Below, one piece after another: positions 15,842 through 24,092 of a DNA stretch of 25,561 nucleotides. How positions within the stretch are numbered: position 1 is the first letter of the stretch; every line of letters begins with the position of its first letter. The notes beneath the pieces were generated by a model, which was not told the DNA's origin, made no database searches, and was given only the letters and a program-made list of their open reading frames with translations. Location: NCBI GenBank assembly GCA_964592635.1, contig CAZQFZ010000027.1:1-25561 (forward strand). The letters run 5' to 3'. The position numbers and the translations under genes are program-made. This DNA comes from VMCP01 sp964592635. Its GTDB lineage: Bacteria; Bacteroidota; Bacteroidia; NS11-12g; UBA955.

Positions 15842-17383
15842 ATGGAAAATCCATTTCTTGAAAAACAAATCAGAAACTCTGTAGATATCATTCGTGGATA
15901 CAAATTCAATCAGCCTTTTCATTTATACTTAAAAGAGGTTTTTCAAAAAAATAAAAATTGGGGCTCGAAAGATCGAAAAAACTACCGAAAATATTGTTAC
16001 TTAATTCTAAAAAATATTGGGACCATTTCAGAATATCTCCATATCCAGTCGCATCCTGAAACATTCAAAGAATCCCTTAAGAACCAAAAAACAAATATTT
16101 GGGAAATAAATAACAATTTAGAGAATCATACGAATCATTCTGAATCGCTTTATCCACAAAATTCATCTGGTAACCCCGAGAATAATCCTGAAGAAAGAAC
16201 CGTAAATATCATCGCATTCATTGAAACAACTTTTCAGAATGTTGATAACGTAGTTCAATGGGTACTCGAATTGCTTAATGGTAATTTAAAATGGAATGCA
16301 TATGAATTTCAAAATACATTCTATCAGAATGAATTACTTGAATTACCAATTTTATCGAATGGAATTAGTCCCGATATCATGAATTCATGGTTTCACACGG
16401 AGGCACCGGTATTTTTTTTAGATAAATTCGATGGTTTAAGCAATCAATTCAATTCTAACCAATCTATTAATCATTTAGTTAGCGAGGGTAAAGGAATTAT
16501 TCAAGATCTATCTTCAACGTTATGTATTGCACAGTTAATTGATTGTATTGAAAATCAAACTATTTCTTACCCCAATAAAAAAGTAACCCATTTTGAAACT
16601 CCCAATTCAAAATTCCACTCTGAATCTTTATCGAACATAAATCAAAAATCAAGAGAAGATACTGAAAAAATAAATCCAAAAAAAATACTGAATGATTATC
16701 CGGTTAACACATTTATAAATTCGCAAACAGACAAATTATCCCTAAAAAATCGGATAGACAAATATCATATCTTGCAAAACAAGGAAATAAAAATTTGGGA
16801 TTGCTGCTCAGGTGCAGGTGGAAAAAGTTTAGCATTCCAATTGCTCTATCGAACACGCGATATAAAAACCGAAACCAAAAATACAATAAATTCTGTGTTA
16901 AATGAACATTGGATTTGTTCTGATGTACGACTAAATATTTTAGAAAATTTAAAAAATCGTTTTCAATTATTGGGATTAGTGCATCCTAAAATCCAATCCA
17001 TTAATTTATTGGATCCTCAAGAGCAGAATATTGAACCTTCGATTTTAGAAGCCAATCTCGTTTTAGCCGATTTGCCATGTTCCGGAAGTGGCACTTGGAG
17101 AAGAACTCCAGAAGAAAGATTGAAACCATTTAGTATTACAAGTTTCGCTGATAAACAGTTAAAAATTATTGATAATATATTAACAATCAAACGCTTAAAC
17201 AAAGAACCTTATTATGTTTATTATTTAACTTGTTCCGTTTTTAAACAAGAAAACGAAGGAAATATTCAAAGAATATTGGATAATAATTCCAGAATTGAAT
17301 GTTATTGGTCTGGTTTTTTCGGTGGATATTCATTGAATGCCGATTACATATTCGGTGCATTACTAAAGGTAAATCCAGCATGA
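15842..17383 (+). CDS. RsmB/NOP2/Sun-family RNA cytosine-5 methyltransferase with large insertions
   Basis: A 513-residue SAM-dependent RNA m5C methyltransferase; its target is probably 16S rRNA, by family. The N-terminal part has the NusB-like signature NWGSKDRKNYRKYCYLILK (39-57). GIIQDLSST (218-226) is the family's conserved segment before the catalytic domain. The SAM site IWDCCSGAGGKS lies at 318-329, the first catalytic-type Cys in DLPCSGSGTWRR at Cys413, and the second in LTCSVFKQENE at Cys464, so both cysteines needed for the reaction are present. The protein is over 100 residues longer than I expect for Bacteroidota members. Extra Asn/Ser/Lys/Gln-rich sequence falls at ~70-120 and ~240-312. 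The start is the ATG at 15842. The gene is AT-richer than its neighbours. It is last in the apparent guaA unit. Confidence 0.85.
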   Translation: MENPFLEKQIRNSVDIIRGYKFNQPFHLYLKEVFQKNKNWGSKDRKNYRKYCYLILKNIGTISEYLHIQSHPETFKESLKNQKTNIWEINNNLENHTNHSESLYPQNSSGNPENNPEERTVNIIAFIETTFQNVDNVVQWVLELLNGNLKWNAYEFQNTFYQNELLELPILSNGISPDIMNSWFHTEAPVFFLDKFDGLSNQFNSNQSINHLVSEGKGIIQDLSSTLCIAQLIDCIENQTISYPNKKVTHFETPNSKFHSESLSNINQKSREDTEKINPKKILNDYPVNTFINSQTDKLSLKNRIDKYHILQNKEIKIWDCCSGAGGKSLAFQLLYRTRDIKTETKNTINSVLNEHWICSDVRLNILENLKNRFQLLGLVHPKIQSINLLDPQEQNIEPSILEANLVLADLPCSGSGTWRRTPEERLKPFSITSFADKQLKIIDNILTIKRLNKEPYYVYYLTCSVFKQENEGNIQRILDNNSRIECYWSGFFGGYSLNADYIFGALLKVNPA

Positions 17384-17535
17384 ATAAAAGGTGAATAGGC
17401 AGTAAAAAACAAAAGCAAATTCAAGACCGTTTAGCAGAGCCAGGCGGAAAAAACTTCCTGTTTTTGGAATTGAAAAAGTAAAACTTGGAAAAGGGAAACG
17501 ATGTGTTACTGAATTAAAATTAGATACGTACTAAA
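17384..17535. other. Intergenic stretch with coding-like remnants
   Basis: No intact gene is seen. Two plus-strand open stretches lack good starts. One, 17395-17481, reads IGSKKQKQIQDRLAEPGG and on to a stop, and follows an in-frame ATG (17380) that is cut by a TGA after four codons. The other, 17406-17534, is 42 codons long and contains KLPVFGIEKVKLGKGKR. They may be decayed coding sequence or chance. No clear terminator for either convergent unit is present. Confidence 0.25.
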
Positions 17536-18522
17536 TCAATATGCCCATTTCAAATAAATAGCACCCCAGGTAAAACCTCCACCAAAAGTACTCAAAATTA
17601 GATTATCGCCTTTCTTGAATTGGCTTTCAAAATCATATAAACATAGAGGCAAGGTTCCTGCAGTGGTATTACCATATTTTTGAATATTGATTAGTACTTT
17701 GGATTTATCAAGACCCATTCTTTCAGCAGTTGCGTCGATTATTCTTAAATTAGCTTGGTGAGGAACTAGCCAATTCACATCATCTGAGGTAAGATTATTG
17801 CGTTGCATCACATCGTATGATACGTCAGCCATATTGGTTACCGCAAATTTAAATACCGTTTTACCCTCTTGGTAAACATAATGCAAACGATCATCTATTG
17901 TTTGATGTGTTGGCGGCATCAAAGATCCCCCCGCTTTTTGCACTAGAAATTCCCTACCAGAACCATCACTGTGTAACTTAGAATCCAATACTCCAAATCC
18001 TTCGGAGTTAGGTTCCAATAGAACACAACCTGCTCCGTCACCAAAAATGATGCAGGTATTACGATCGGTATAATCAATGATGGCGCTCATTTTATCTGCA
18101 CCTACAACCAAAACTTTTTTATATCGTCCAGATTCAATGAATTTTGAACCGGTTTCTAAAGCGTAAAGAAAACCTGAACATGCTGCATTCACATCGAAAC
18201 TCCATGCATTTTTTGCTCCTATTTTGTCTGAAACAACATTTGCGGTGGAAGGGAATATATAATCACCAGTAACTGTGCCAACTATCACCACTTCGATTTC
18301 CATTGGATCTATCCCTTTTTTCTCTAACATGGGAAGAATGGCTCTTACTGCCAAATCTGAAGTGGCTTTACCCTCTTCTTTTAAAATTCGTCTTTCAATA
18401 ATTCCGGTTCTACTGCGGATCCATTCATCTGTGGTATCGACCAACTTTTCTAGATCAGCATTAGATAATATTGTTTCAGGGACATACCCACCAACAGCGG
18501 TTATTGCAGCCGTAACTTTCAT
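17536..18522 (-). CDS. fabH: 3-oxoacyl-[ACP] synthase III (FabH)
   Basis: FabH condenses acetyl-CoA (or another short acyl-CoA) with malonyl-ACP to start fatty-acid chains, in the cytoplasm. The 328-residue protein has the Cys-His-Asn catalytic triad: Cys115 in NAACSGFLYAL, His255 in VPHQANLRI and Asn285 in KYGNTTAG. The C-terminal glycine loop STFGGGFTWGA is also present. The N-terminus (ITAVGGYVPETILSN, TTDEWIRSRTGI) matches the family. Primer specificity (straight or branched) cannot be read directly. The start is the ATG at 18522, 2 bases after the plsX stop, and it is the last gene of the yceD-rpmF-plsX-fabH operon. Confidence 0.97.
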   Translation of the reverse strand: MKVTAAITAVGGYVPETILSNADLEKLVDTTDEWIRSRTGIIERRILKEEGKATSDLAVRAILPMLEKKGIDPMEIEVVIVGTVTGDYIFPSTANVVSDKIGAKNAWSFDVNAACSGFLYALETGSKFIESGRYKKVLVVGADKMSAIIDYTDRNTCIIFGDGAGCVLLEPNSEGFGVLDSKLHSDGSGREFLVQKAGGSLMPPTHQTIDDRLHYVYQEGKTVFKFAVTNMADVSYDVMQRNNLTSDDVNWLVPHQANLRIIDATAERMGLDKSKVLINIQKYGNTTAGTLPLCLYDFESQFKKGDNLILSTFGGGFTWGAIYLKWAY

Positions 18523-18524
18523 AA

Positions 18525-19481
18525 TTAATTATTTGGAATGGACACGTTACTAAAAGCAGCTGCAACGTGTTCACAGTATTTAGAATTAACAGAATTTATA
18601 CAAAGTTCAATCATCTTGACAATAGTAGAAGCTTTAGAAATTCCATGGCCTACCACTACCGGGGCATTTACTCCGAGAATTAGTCCACCACCATGATGTT
18701 TAAAATTCAAAAGATTCATAAAATCATCGTTGACTCCTCGTACTGCTAAATGATAATAAAATCCTTCAATAACTTTTAATACTACATTTCCAGTGAAGCC
18801 GTCGCAAACCAAAACATCTGCATCATCATTAAAAACCGATCGGCCTTCAACATTTCCCATAAAATTGATGTTTGATGTGTTTTTGAGCAGTTGATGAGCA
18901 GCTTTAGTAAGAATAGAACCTTTCTCTTCTTCCTCACCAATGTTCAGTAACCCTACTTTGGGATTACTTAAATTTAAAATGCTCTTTGCGTAAATACTAC
19001 CCAAAACCGCAAATTGCTGTAAATGCTCCGGTTTCGTATCGGAATTGGCGCCTACATCTAAAATAATGCCGTGATTACCGCTTGGTTTAGGAACCCCTGC
19101 GAGTAAACATGGACGTTCAACACCAGATATCGGTTTTAAAATTTGTATTGAACCTACTAACATAGCACCTGTGTTACCAGCACTTGTAAATGCTTGTATT
19201 TCTTTAGATGCCAAATCTAGAAAACCTTTAAAAATCGAAGAATCACGCTTAGAAGCAATGGCTTTTACAGGATGCTCACTCATGTCGATAGCTTCACTAC
19301 AGTGAACAATGGTTATTCCAGACAAGTCCAAAGACTCGTCTGCTGCGATGGTTTGGATAACCTCGTTATCACCATAAAGAACTATTTCTACATCTTGGAA
19401 ATGGTTCTTTGCAAGAACAGCGCCCTTAATAGCTTCTAGGGGGGCGAAATCGCCTCCCATAGCGTCTACCCCAATTCTCAT
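18525..19481 (-). CDS. plsX: Phosphate acyltransferase PlsX
   Basis: PlsX transfers the acyl chain from acyl-ACP to phosphate, making acyl-phosphate for PlsY at the first step of phospholipid synthesis; it is a peripheral membrane enzyme. The 318-residue protein shows the family motifs VDAMGGDFAP (5-14), ASKRDSSIF, TSAGNTGAMLVGS, LLNIGEEEEKGS, CDGFTGNVVLK and the C-terminal GGGLILGVNAP with VVGHGIS. Length and start fit the family. It lies 2 bases after rpmF and 2 bases before fabH, so the enzymes that start fatty-acid chains and move them into phospholipid are made from one message. Confidence 0.97.
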   Translation of the reverse strand: MRIGVDAMGGDFAPLEAIKGAVLAKNHFQDVEIVLYGDNEVIQTIAADESLDLSGITIVHCSEAIDMSEHPVKAIASKRDSSIFKGFLDLASKEIQAFTSAGNTGAMLVGSIQILKPISGVERPCLLAGVPKPSGNHGIILDVGANSDTKPEHLQQFAVLGSIYAKSILNLSNPKVGLLNIGEEEEKGSILTKAAHQLLKNTSNINFMGNVEGRSVFNDDADVLVCDGFTGNVVLKVIEGFYYHLAVRGVNDDFMNLLNFKHHGGGLILGVNAPVVVGHGISKASTIVKMIELCINSVNSKYCEHVAAAFSNVSIPNN

Positions 19482-19483
19482 TC

Positions 19484-19669
19484 TTAAGCCTCGTTACGAC
19501 CTTTCATTACCTTAACACCGCGATACATTCCGGTTTCAAGGTTAACACGATGGTAAAGAGAAACATCTCCAGTAACAGGATCTGCTATCATTGGTCTAAC
19601 ACTCAATTTGTCATGGGTACGACGTTTGTCACGACGTGTTTTGGAAATTTTTCGTTTAGGATGTGCCAT
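19484..19669 (-). CDS. rpmF: 50S ribosomal protein L32, zinc-free form
   Basis: A 61-residue ribosomal protein L32 (bL32), recognised by MAHPKRKISKTRRDKRRTHDK at the N-terminus and SLYHRV plus MYRG in the C-terminal half. The usual four zinc-binding cysteines (CPxCG and a second CxxC) are all absent: the first pair is replaced by ADPVTG and the second by NLETG. It is therefore a C-minus form that should not bind zinc. Substituted cysteines in L32 are known in Bacteroidota. It sits 6 bases after yceD and 2 bases before plsX. Confidence 0.96.
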   Translation of the reverse strand: MAHPKRKISKTRRDKRRTHDKLSVRPMIADPVTGDVSLYHRVNLETGMYRGVKVMKGRNEA

Positions 19670-19675
19670 TTTAAA

Positions 19676-20242
19676 TTAATCTTCTTTTTTATTTAACAAT
19701 TCTTTTAATTGTAACCAACGTGGATCAATTTCTTGATTCTCGTTTGTTTCTTCATTTGTATTCTGACCCGTTAGTCTTTGCAATATATCAAAGTCACAGG
19801 GTTTTTCGTTTAAATCATCGCAATTACGAATCATCGGTATGCAGGTTAAAAACGATTCGTAAATATACTTAGATACGTTGATACTGAATTCCGATGGTCG
19901 CAAATAAACTAAGTCTAAATCTAACTTATCACTGTCTATTTGATTACTATCCTCAGAGTTTAAGTAATAAATCACTTTTATAAATGAATTTAACGGAAAT
20001 TTGATTGGAGTTAAGCAACGATCACAATCAAAACTCATCCAACCAGTAGATTGAATATCTGCAATCATCATACTATCTGATTTAATTAACTTCACTTCAG
20101 TGTTAAAGTTACAGTCATTCAGATCAACATAACCAAAATATTCAAAGAACGATTTGTTTAATGTAAAGTAGAAATTATGATCACCTACTTTTAGCTTTAC
20201 ATGCTCGATAGTAAAATCATCTAAATTAATTTCCATCCTCAT
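19676..20242 (-). CDS. yceD: YceD/DUF177 family protein
   Basis: YceD-family proteins are linked to 23S rRNA accumulation or large-subunit assembly and are nearly always encoded just before rpmF, as here. The 188-residue protein has the family's central CxxC in FDCDRCLTPIKFP (Cys73, Cys76), a preceding IADIQSTGWMSF strand, and an acidic stretch after it. Near the end come CIPMIRNCDDL and an acidic tail ending WLQLKELLNKKED, typical of the family. I chose the ATG at 20242; another ATG two codons later (20236) is equally possible. An in-frame TTG one codon upstream (20245) is unlikely. Strongly diverged outside the CxxC region, as is normal for this family. First gene of the operon, downstream of a near-consensus promoter. 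Confidence 0.88.
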   Translation of the reverse strand: MRMEINLDDFTIEHVKLKVGDHNFYFTLNKSFFEYFGYVDLNDCNFNTEVKLIKSDSMMIADIQSTGWMSFDCDRCLTPIKFPLNSFIKVIYYLNSEDSNQIDSDKLDLDLVYLRPSEFSINVSKYIYESFLTCIPMIRNCDDLNEKPCDFDILQRLTGQNTNEETNENQEIDPRWLQLKELLNKKED

Positions 20243-20253
20243 CAAACGAAGCG

Positions 20254-20283
20254 CAAAGATAAGTAAATATTACATAATGCAAA
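20254..20283 (-). promoter_or_regulatory. Promoter of the yceD-rpmF-plsX-fabH operon
   Basis: On the minus strand: TTTG (20280-20283), an 18-base spacer, then TATCTTTG (20254-20261), an exact TAnnTTTG match. The box ends 11 bases before the yceD ATG at 20242, so the leader would be only a few bases long. Confidence 0.7.
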
Positions 20284-20297
20284 TATGTTTCATAAAA

Positions 20298-20321
20298 AAA
20301 GGGAGACCAAAGTCTCCCTTT
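20298..20321 (-). terminator. Intrinsic terminator of the gld cluster
   Basis: AAAGGGAGAC (20298-20307) pairs perfectly with GTCTCCCTTT (20312-20321) around a 4-base loop. Read on the minus strand the 3' arm runs into seven Ts. It starts 17 bases after the gldN stop and lies just before the yceD promoter, insulating the two units. Confidence 0.9.
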
Positions 20322-20338
20322 CCTTATGAATTTTATAA

Positions 20339-21397
20339 TTAATACTCCCAAAGATCATGTTCAAAAATGAATAAATCATTTTTGATTTTATCTGCTTCAA
20401 GTAAAGCAGCTACACCATCTTCTTTGAATTCAGGTTTAGCATTAATATATAAATCATCCGAATCTGTCTTTTTTACAATGTAGCTATCGAAAAGACGATG
20501 ACCATTAATGTGTTGGTCCCAATTCAAACGCATTGCATCATTGTAACGGTTAAAAACCTGAGATTTAGCTAATGTTGGACGACAATCATCCATTCTCAAC
20601 CAAAATGGTTTATCGAATGTAGTAATTGTTTGAGGTTGACCATCCGGACCCGTAACTGTAGTTTCAATAGGACGGATTGGGGCAATACCAATGATAATTG
20701 GTTTTAGCTCACCGTGTTTGTAATCAAACACCCAATCTTCCATTACTTCAAATTGAAGTATTTTTTCCCATTTGAATGATACCCAAAAGAACGTGTCATG
20801 ATAATCGTCCATAGGATCTGCTTCTGCTGGATCAATTCCTTGATTAATTACTCTACTCTTTTGAAGATCTGATGTATTCTTCAAAATCTCCTCTGGAGTA
20901 ATGATTCTTCTAAAGGAATCATTTGCATAAGCACGAACCAGACCTTTTGTTCCCATTTCCCAAAATACCTGGGTTATAGGACTACGAGGCCATGTCCAAT
21001 TCTTGTTCAATTTCTGACGCAAGTCTATTACACGCCATACTCTTTTTTGAAACTTAACATCCGCTTGACGCAGGTATGGTCTAGGAACAAATTCACCCTG
21101 AACCAAGCTTAGATTGGTATCTTGGTTCACATATTCCGGCTCATAGTGAGCTTTAGCTGAGTCATCATAATGGGTTCCTACAGTAGCAATTTGTAGATCA
21201 GGTGCTGAAGGCGCAGTTGGTGCTTCAGGTGTTTCCACCGGAGTCTCAACTGCCGTAGCGCCTTTCCCTTTTTTGCTTTTGGAAGACACAGATACACTGC
21301 TGGAAGAATTATCATCACCCCAGCCACCGCCCCAACCTTGAGCTTTCACCGAAGTTGCACTCAAAAGGATTAGTGTGAACAAAGATATACGATTCAT
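20339..21397 (-). CDS. gldN: Gliding motility / type IX secretion protein GldN
   Basis: GldN (PorN) is a periplasmic T9SS component that with GldK forms the ring associated with the outer membrane. The 352-residue protein has a signal peptide (cleavage probably after SVKAQ) and a Gly/Ser-rich start (GWGGGWGDDNSSSS). A Pro/Glu/Thr/Ala low-complexity linker covers residues ~45-70. The conserved GldN core starts near residue 95 (FVPRPYLRQADVKFQKRVWR) and includes IDLRQKLN, RIITPEEI, WEKILQFEVMEDWVFDY and IGIAPIRP. The C-terminus has IFEHDLWEY. Last gene of the cluster, 6 bases after gldM, followed by a strong terminator. Confidence 0.95.
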   Translation of the reverse strand: MNRISLFTLILLSATSVKAQGWGGGWGDDNSSSSVSVSSKSKKGKGATAVETPVETPEAPTAPSAPDLQIATVGTHYDDSAKAHYEPEYVNQDTNLSLVQGEFVPRPYLRQADVKFQKRVWRVIDLRQKLNKNWTWPRSPITQVFWEMGTKGLVRAYANDSFRRIITPEEILKNTSDLQKSRVINQGIDPAEADPMDDYHDTFFWVSFKWEKILQFEVMEDWVFDYKHGELKPIIIGIAPIRPIETTVTGPDGQPQTITTFDKPFWLRMDDCRPTLAKSQVFNRYNDAMRLNWDQHINGHRLFDSYIVKKTDSDDLYINAKPEFKEDGVAALLEADKIKNDLFIFEHDLWEY

Positions 21398-21403
21398 ATT
21401 TTT

Positions 21404-23167
21404 TTATTTAACAATAGCACTTACGTTATCCAAAACACGGGTAGCTCCATCAGGACCAATAGCTCTAATATCAGTAAATGACATGATGTCACCACTAGAA
21501 AGCATACCCAAATATCCTTTGATTGGATCTAAACTAGCTGAGGTACTGTTTGCAAATTTAGGTCCATTTGTTTTACGACCAATAGCCATAAACTTATAAC
21601 CAACGATTTTAAACTTCACTCCCTCATATACGAAATTATCTAAAATAGCAGCAGCTGAAGTTTGCATTCTCAAAGATTCTACAGAAACTGCACCTTTAAA
21701 TTCTATACCTCCACAAATAAAGCGAGGATCTGGAACTGTCTTGATTTTAAATACTTTCTCACCCATTGGTTTAACCTGTCCTCCAGGTAATTTCGCTGCT
21801 ACTTGTATTTTCACCACACGATCTTGACGTTTTGGGATACTCACACTATAACGACCTTTGCTACCTTTGATAACAGCATTGGTTTGACCTCCGTTTTCAC
21901 CTACTATTCTTACAAGTAAGTTTGAAGGATCAATACCACCAACAGATATCGACAATGGATTATCCAAACCCACATACAAAACAGACAAAGCATCGGCAGA
22001 AATCGCAGCAGACGGTGCAAAAGCGGTATATTCAGCATCTGCTTCTTTTACTTCCTCTCCACCACCTGGTTTTGGAACTGAAATTCGAACTTTCATTGTG
22101 TTTGTGCCCGGTGATTGAGGAGTAACTTTGTACTTACCAACACCCGCTTCAACTGGAATAGAAGCACCGTTTACAAATACTTTCATTTCAGCTTTCGAAT
22201 TGTAAGCCGCTAATAGAATATCTGCTTCGTATGTTTGACCCGTTACCACTGCTCCTGTTTTTGCCGAAACTACTGGGATAATTGCATCGAACTTGAAATC
22301 AGCGGCACTAACTGCCTCACCAAGAACTTGACACACCTCAGATTCTAACAATTTGGCATCATTTTCAATTTTCGACAATATCGCAAAAACCGCTGCCAAA
22401 GGAGTGCTATGCATATAAACTTCAGCCCAATTCAATTCTTTACCCTCGTGATCTTTAATTTTTCCTGATACGTTAGAGAAAGGATCTTTTACTAAACCTG
22501 CAGATAAAGAAGTTTTAGCCGCGATTTCATTCATCTTAGATTGAAGGAAACTTACCGTTTCTGGATTCTTAGCTAAGACCGGATCTTTTTGAGCTTTTTT
22601 CAACATATTGAGCAACTCTACTCGTGTATTATTGATAGCAAATTCAAGATCTTTACCACGTTTACCCTGTTGCTCTTCGTTAAAATAACGAACATGGTCA
22701 TCCAAATTATCACCAGCAACTAACTCAGGCATTTCACCATTTTTAGTTAATACCCAAGGATATCCATTTGAAAAAACAAACTCAGATTTCTTTTCCTCAG
22801 GAACATTAAATCCAGCCTCTGGTTTGATGTTTGCGTCATCTGGATTAGTAGCACCTTGCGAATAACGCAATAGATGTGTTTTAATTTTGTGAATATTATC
22901 AACGAAATCAGATGTTAATTTCTGAACTTGACTTGAATATCCCAAAGCTGCCTTTGCAGCAGCATTCTCACCTGCAGTTTTTTGAAGCGCAGCGACCATT
23001 TTGATCGTTTTCGCATCAATATTTTCAGTTGACTTCTTTAACGAGTTGTCAATTACTGTAAATGCAAGCAGAATTTCTTTTGTTACGTTCAACGCCAGTA
23101 ACGCTGTCAACACGAGATACATCATGTTGATCATTTTCTGACGTGGACTTACTTTACCTCCTGCCAT
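21404..23167 (-). CDS. gldM: Gliding motility / type IX secretion motor subunit GldM
   Basis: GldM (PorM) is an inner-membrane protein with one N-terminal helix and a long periplasmic shaft. With GldL it forms the proton-driven motor that powers T9SS and gliding. The N-terminus is highly typical: AGGKVSPRQKMINMMYLVLT, with the helix at ~12-36 and a conserved glutamate in TKEILLAF. The periplasmic part begins with a helical region (~40-250), followed by several beta domains. These include a DAKLLESEVCQVLGEAV helix, PVEAGVGKYKVTPQSPG, PDPRFICGGIEFKGAVS and the C-terminal VGYKFMAIGRKTNG. At 587 residues it is longer than the ~510 of Flavobacterium johnsoniae GldM that I recall. It lies 39 bases after gldL. 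Confidence 0.97.
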   Translation of the reverse strand: MAGGKVSPRQKMINMMYLVLTALLALNVTKEILLAFTVIDNSLKKSTENIDAKTIKMVAALQKTAGENAAAKAALGYSSQVQKLTSDFVDNIHKIKTHLLRYSQGATNPDDANIKPEAGFNVPEEKKSEFVFSNGYPWVLTKNGEMPELVAGDNLDDHVRYFNEEQQGKRGKDLEFAINNTRVELLNMLKKAQKDPVLAKNPETVSFLQSKMNEIAAKTSLSAGLVKDPFSNVSGKIKDHEGKELNWAEVYMHSTPLAAVFAILSKIENDAKLLESEVCQVLGEAVSAADFKFDAIIPVVSAKTGAVVTGQTYEADILLAAYNSKAEMKVFVNGASIPVEAGVGKYKVTPQSPGTNTMKVRISVPKPGGGEEVKEADAEYTAFAPSAAISADALSVLYVGLDNPLSISVGGIDPSNLLVRIVGENGGQTNAVIKGSKGRYSVSIPKRQDRVVKIQVAAKLPGGQVKPMGEKVFKIKTVPDPRFICGGIEFKGAVSVESLRMQTSAAAILDNFVYEGVKFKIVGYKFMAIGRKTNGPKFANSTSASLDPIKGYLGMLSSGDIMSFTDIRAIGPDGATRVLDNVSAIVK

Positions 23168-23206
23168 CTTTTAAATATTATTATTAAAAATATTAAAATA
23201 AAAAAA

Positions 23207-23863
23207 TTAACGGTTTCCACCCATTGCACTTAGCATGTTTCCATAAATGCTATTCAAACTTGCCAAGTTTCTATTCAATGAAACCATTTCATCTTTGAAC
23301 TGAGCCGTAGCCTGTTCTGTTGCAGTAATATTAGTTAATACACCAGACAAACTGCTTGAGAAAGTACCCAATGAATCTGATACAACCGTACTGCTTTCTG
23401 CTATGCTATTCATGTTGTGAGCTGCTTTTGAAGCACTTTCGGCATACTCGTTTGTAGCAACTACAGCATTTGAAAGGTTTGACATTTCCTTTACGTTAGT
23501 TGAAAGAGACGTCAAGCCAGTTCCCAAACTTTCAATCAATTCTGGACCGATTTTAGCTTGAGACAACATAGAATCTAATTGTTGAGATACACTTCCTCCA
23601 CCACTAGATTTTCTTTGGGTAGGTTCACCGCCAGCCAATTCTGGATAAACTAATGTCCAATCTGGTTCAGAGTGTACTGGTTCGAACGCTGAAATCGCGA
23701 AAATTCCCGCCTCAGTCAACAGCCCCACAGACAACATCAGGTTCGCACCGGGTAAGTGCAAAATTTTGAAAAGAGCTCCAACAATTACGATTGCTGCACC
23801 GAAACCATAGATAAAATTCATGGTTTTCTTCCACTTTTTCGATTCAAAAAAACTTTTGCTCAT
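23207..23863 (-). CDS. gldL: Gliding motility / type IX secretion motor subunit GldL
   Basis: GldL (PorL) is the inner-membrane partner of GldM and carries the proton-conducting part of the motor. The 218-residue protein has two membrane helices (~16-34 and ~40-60) with the conserved stretch FKILHLPGANLML between them, then GLLTEAGIFAISAFEP. The glutamate in that second helix (Glu51) is the candidate proton-path residue by family knowledge. A flexible Gly/Ser linker (~83-90) follows, then a cytoplasmic helical region rich in Ser, Asn and Ala (~90-218). It is separated from gldK by 229 bases containing an inverted repeat, and from gldM by 39. Confidence 0.96.
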   Translation of the reverse strand: MSKSFFESKKWKKTMNFIYGFGAAIVIVGALFKILHLPGANLMLSVGLLTEAGIFAISAFEPVHSEPDWTLVYPELAGGEPTQRKSSGGGSVSQQLDSMLSQAKIGPELIESLGTGLTSLSTNVKEMSNLSNAVVATNEYAESASKAAHNMNSIAESSTVVSDSLGTFSSSLSGVLTNITATEQATAQFKDEMVSLNRNLASLNSIYGNMLSAMGGNR

Positions 23864-24004
23864 TGTGAATTAATTTTAGTTTGGTTATTTAGTTGTTTTA
23901 TTTAATTGTGTAAATTTCTGATTTTCAATAACATATTAATCAAAGCAAATAGATTACTTTGTTAATGGCACATTAAAAATTATTTATAAAGGAAGTTTAA
24001 ATTT

Positions 24005-24051
24005 ATCCGATTAGCGTTTAAATATTCTTTGAAAAATAACGCTAATCGGAT
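24005..24051. repeat. Perfect 14-bp inverted repeat between gldK and gldL
   Basis: ATCCGATTAGCGTT (24005-24018) and its exact reverse complement (24038-24051) flank a 19-base AT-rich loop. It starts 41 bases after the gldK stop in the direction of transcription and lies 141 bases before the gldL start. As RNA it would form a stable hairpin, but there is no T run directly after it on either strand, so it looks more like a processing, stability or attenuation element, or a protein site, than a plain terminator. Confidence 0.7.
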
Positions 24052-24092
24052 TAAAATATTCTATTCGTGAATGAACTTTGATTAGAATTTAA

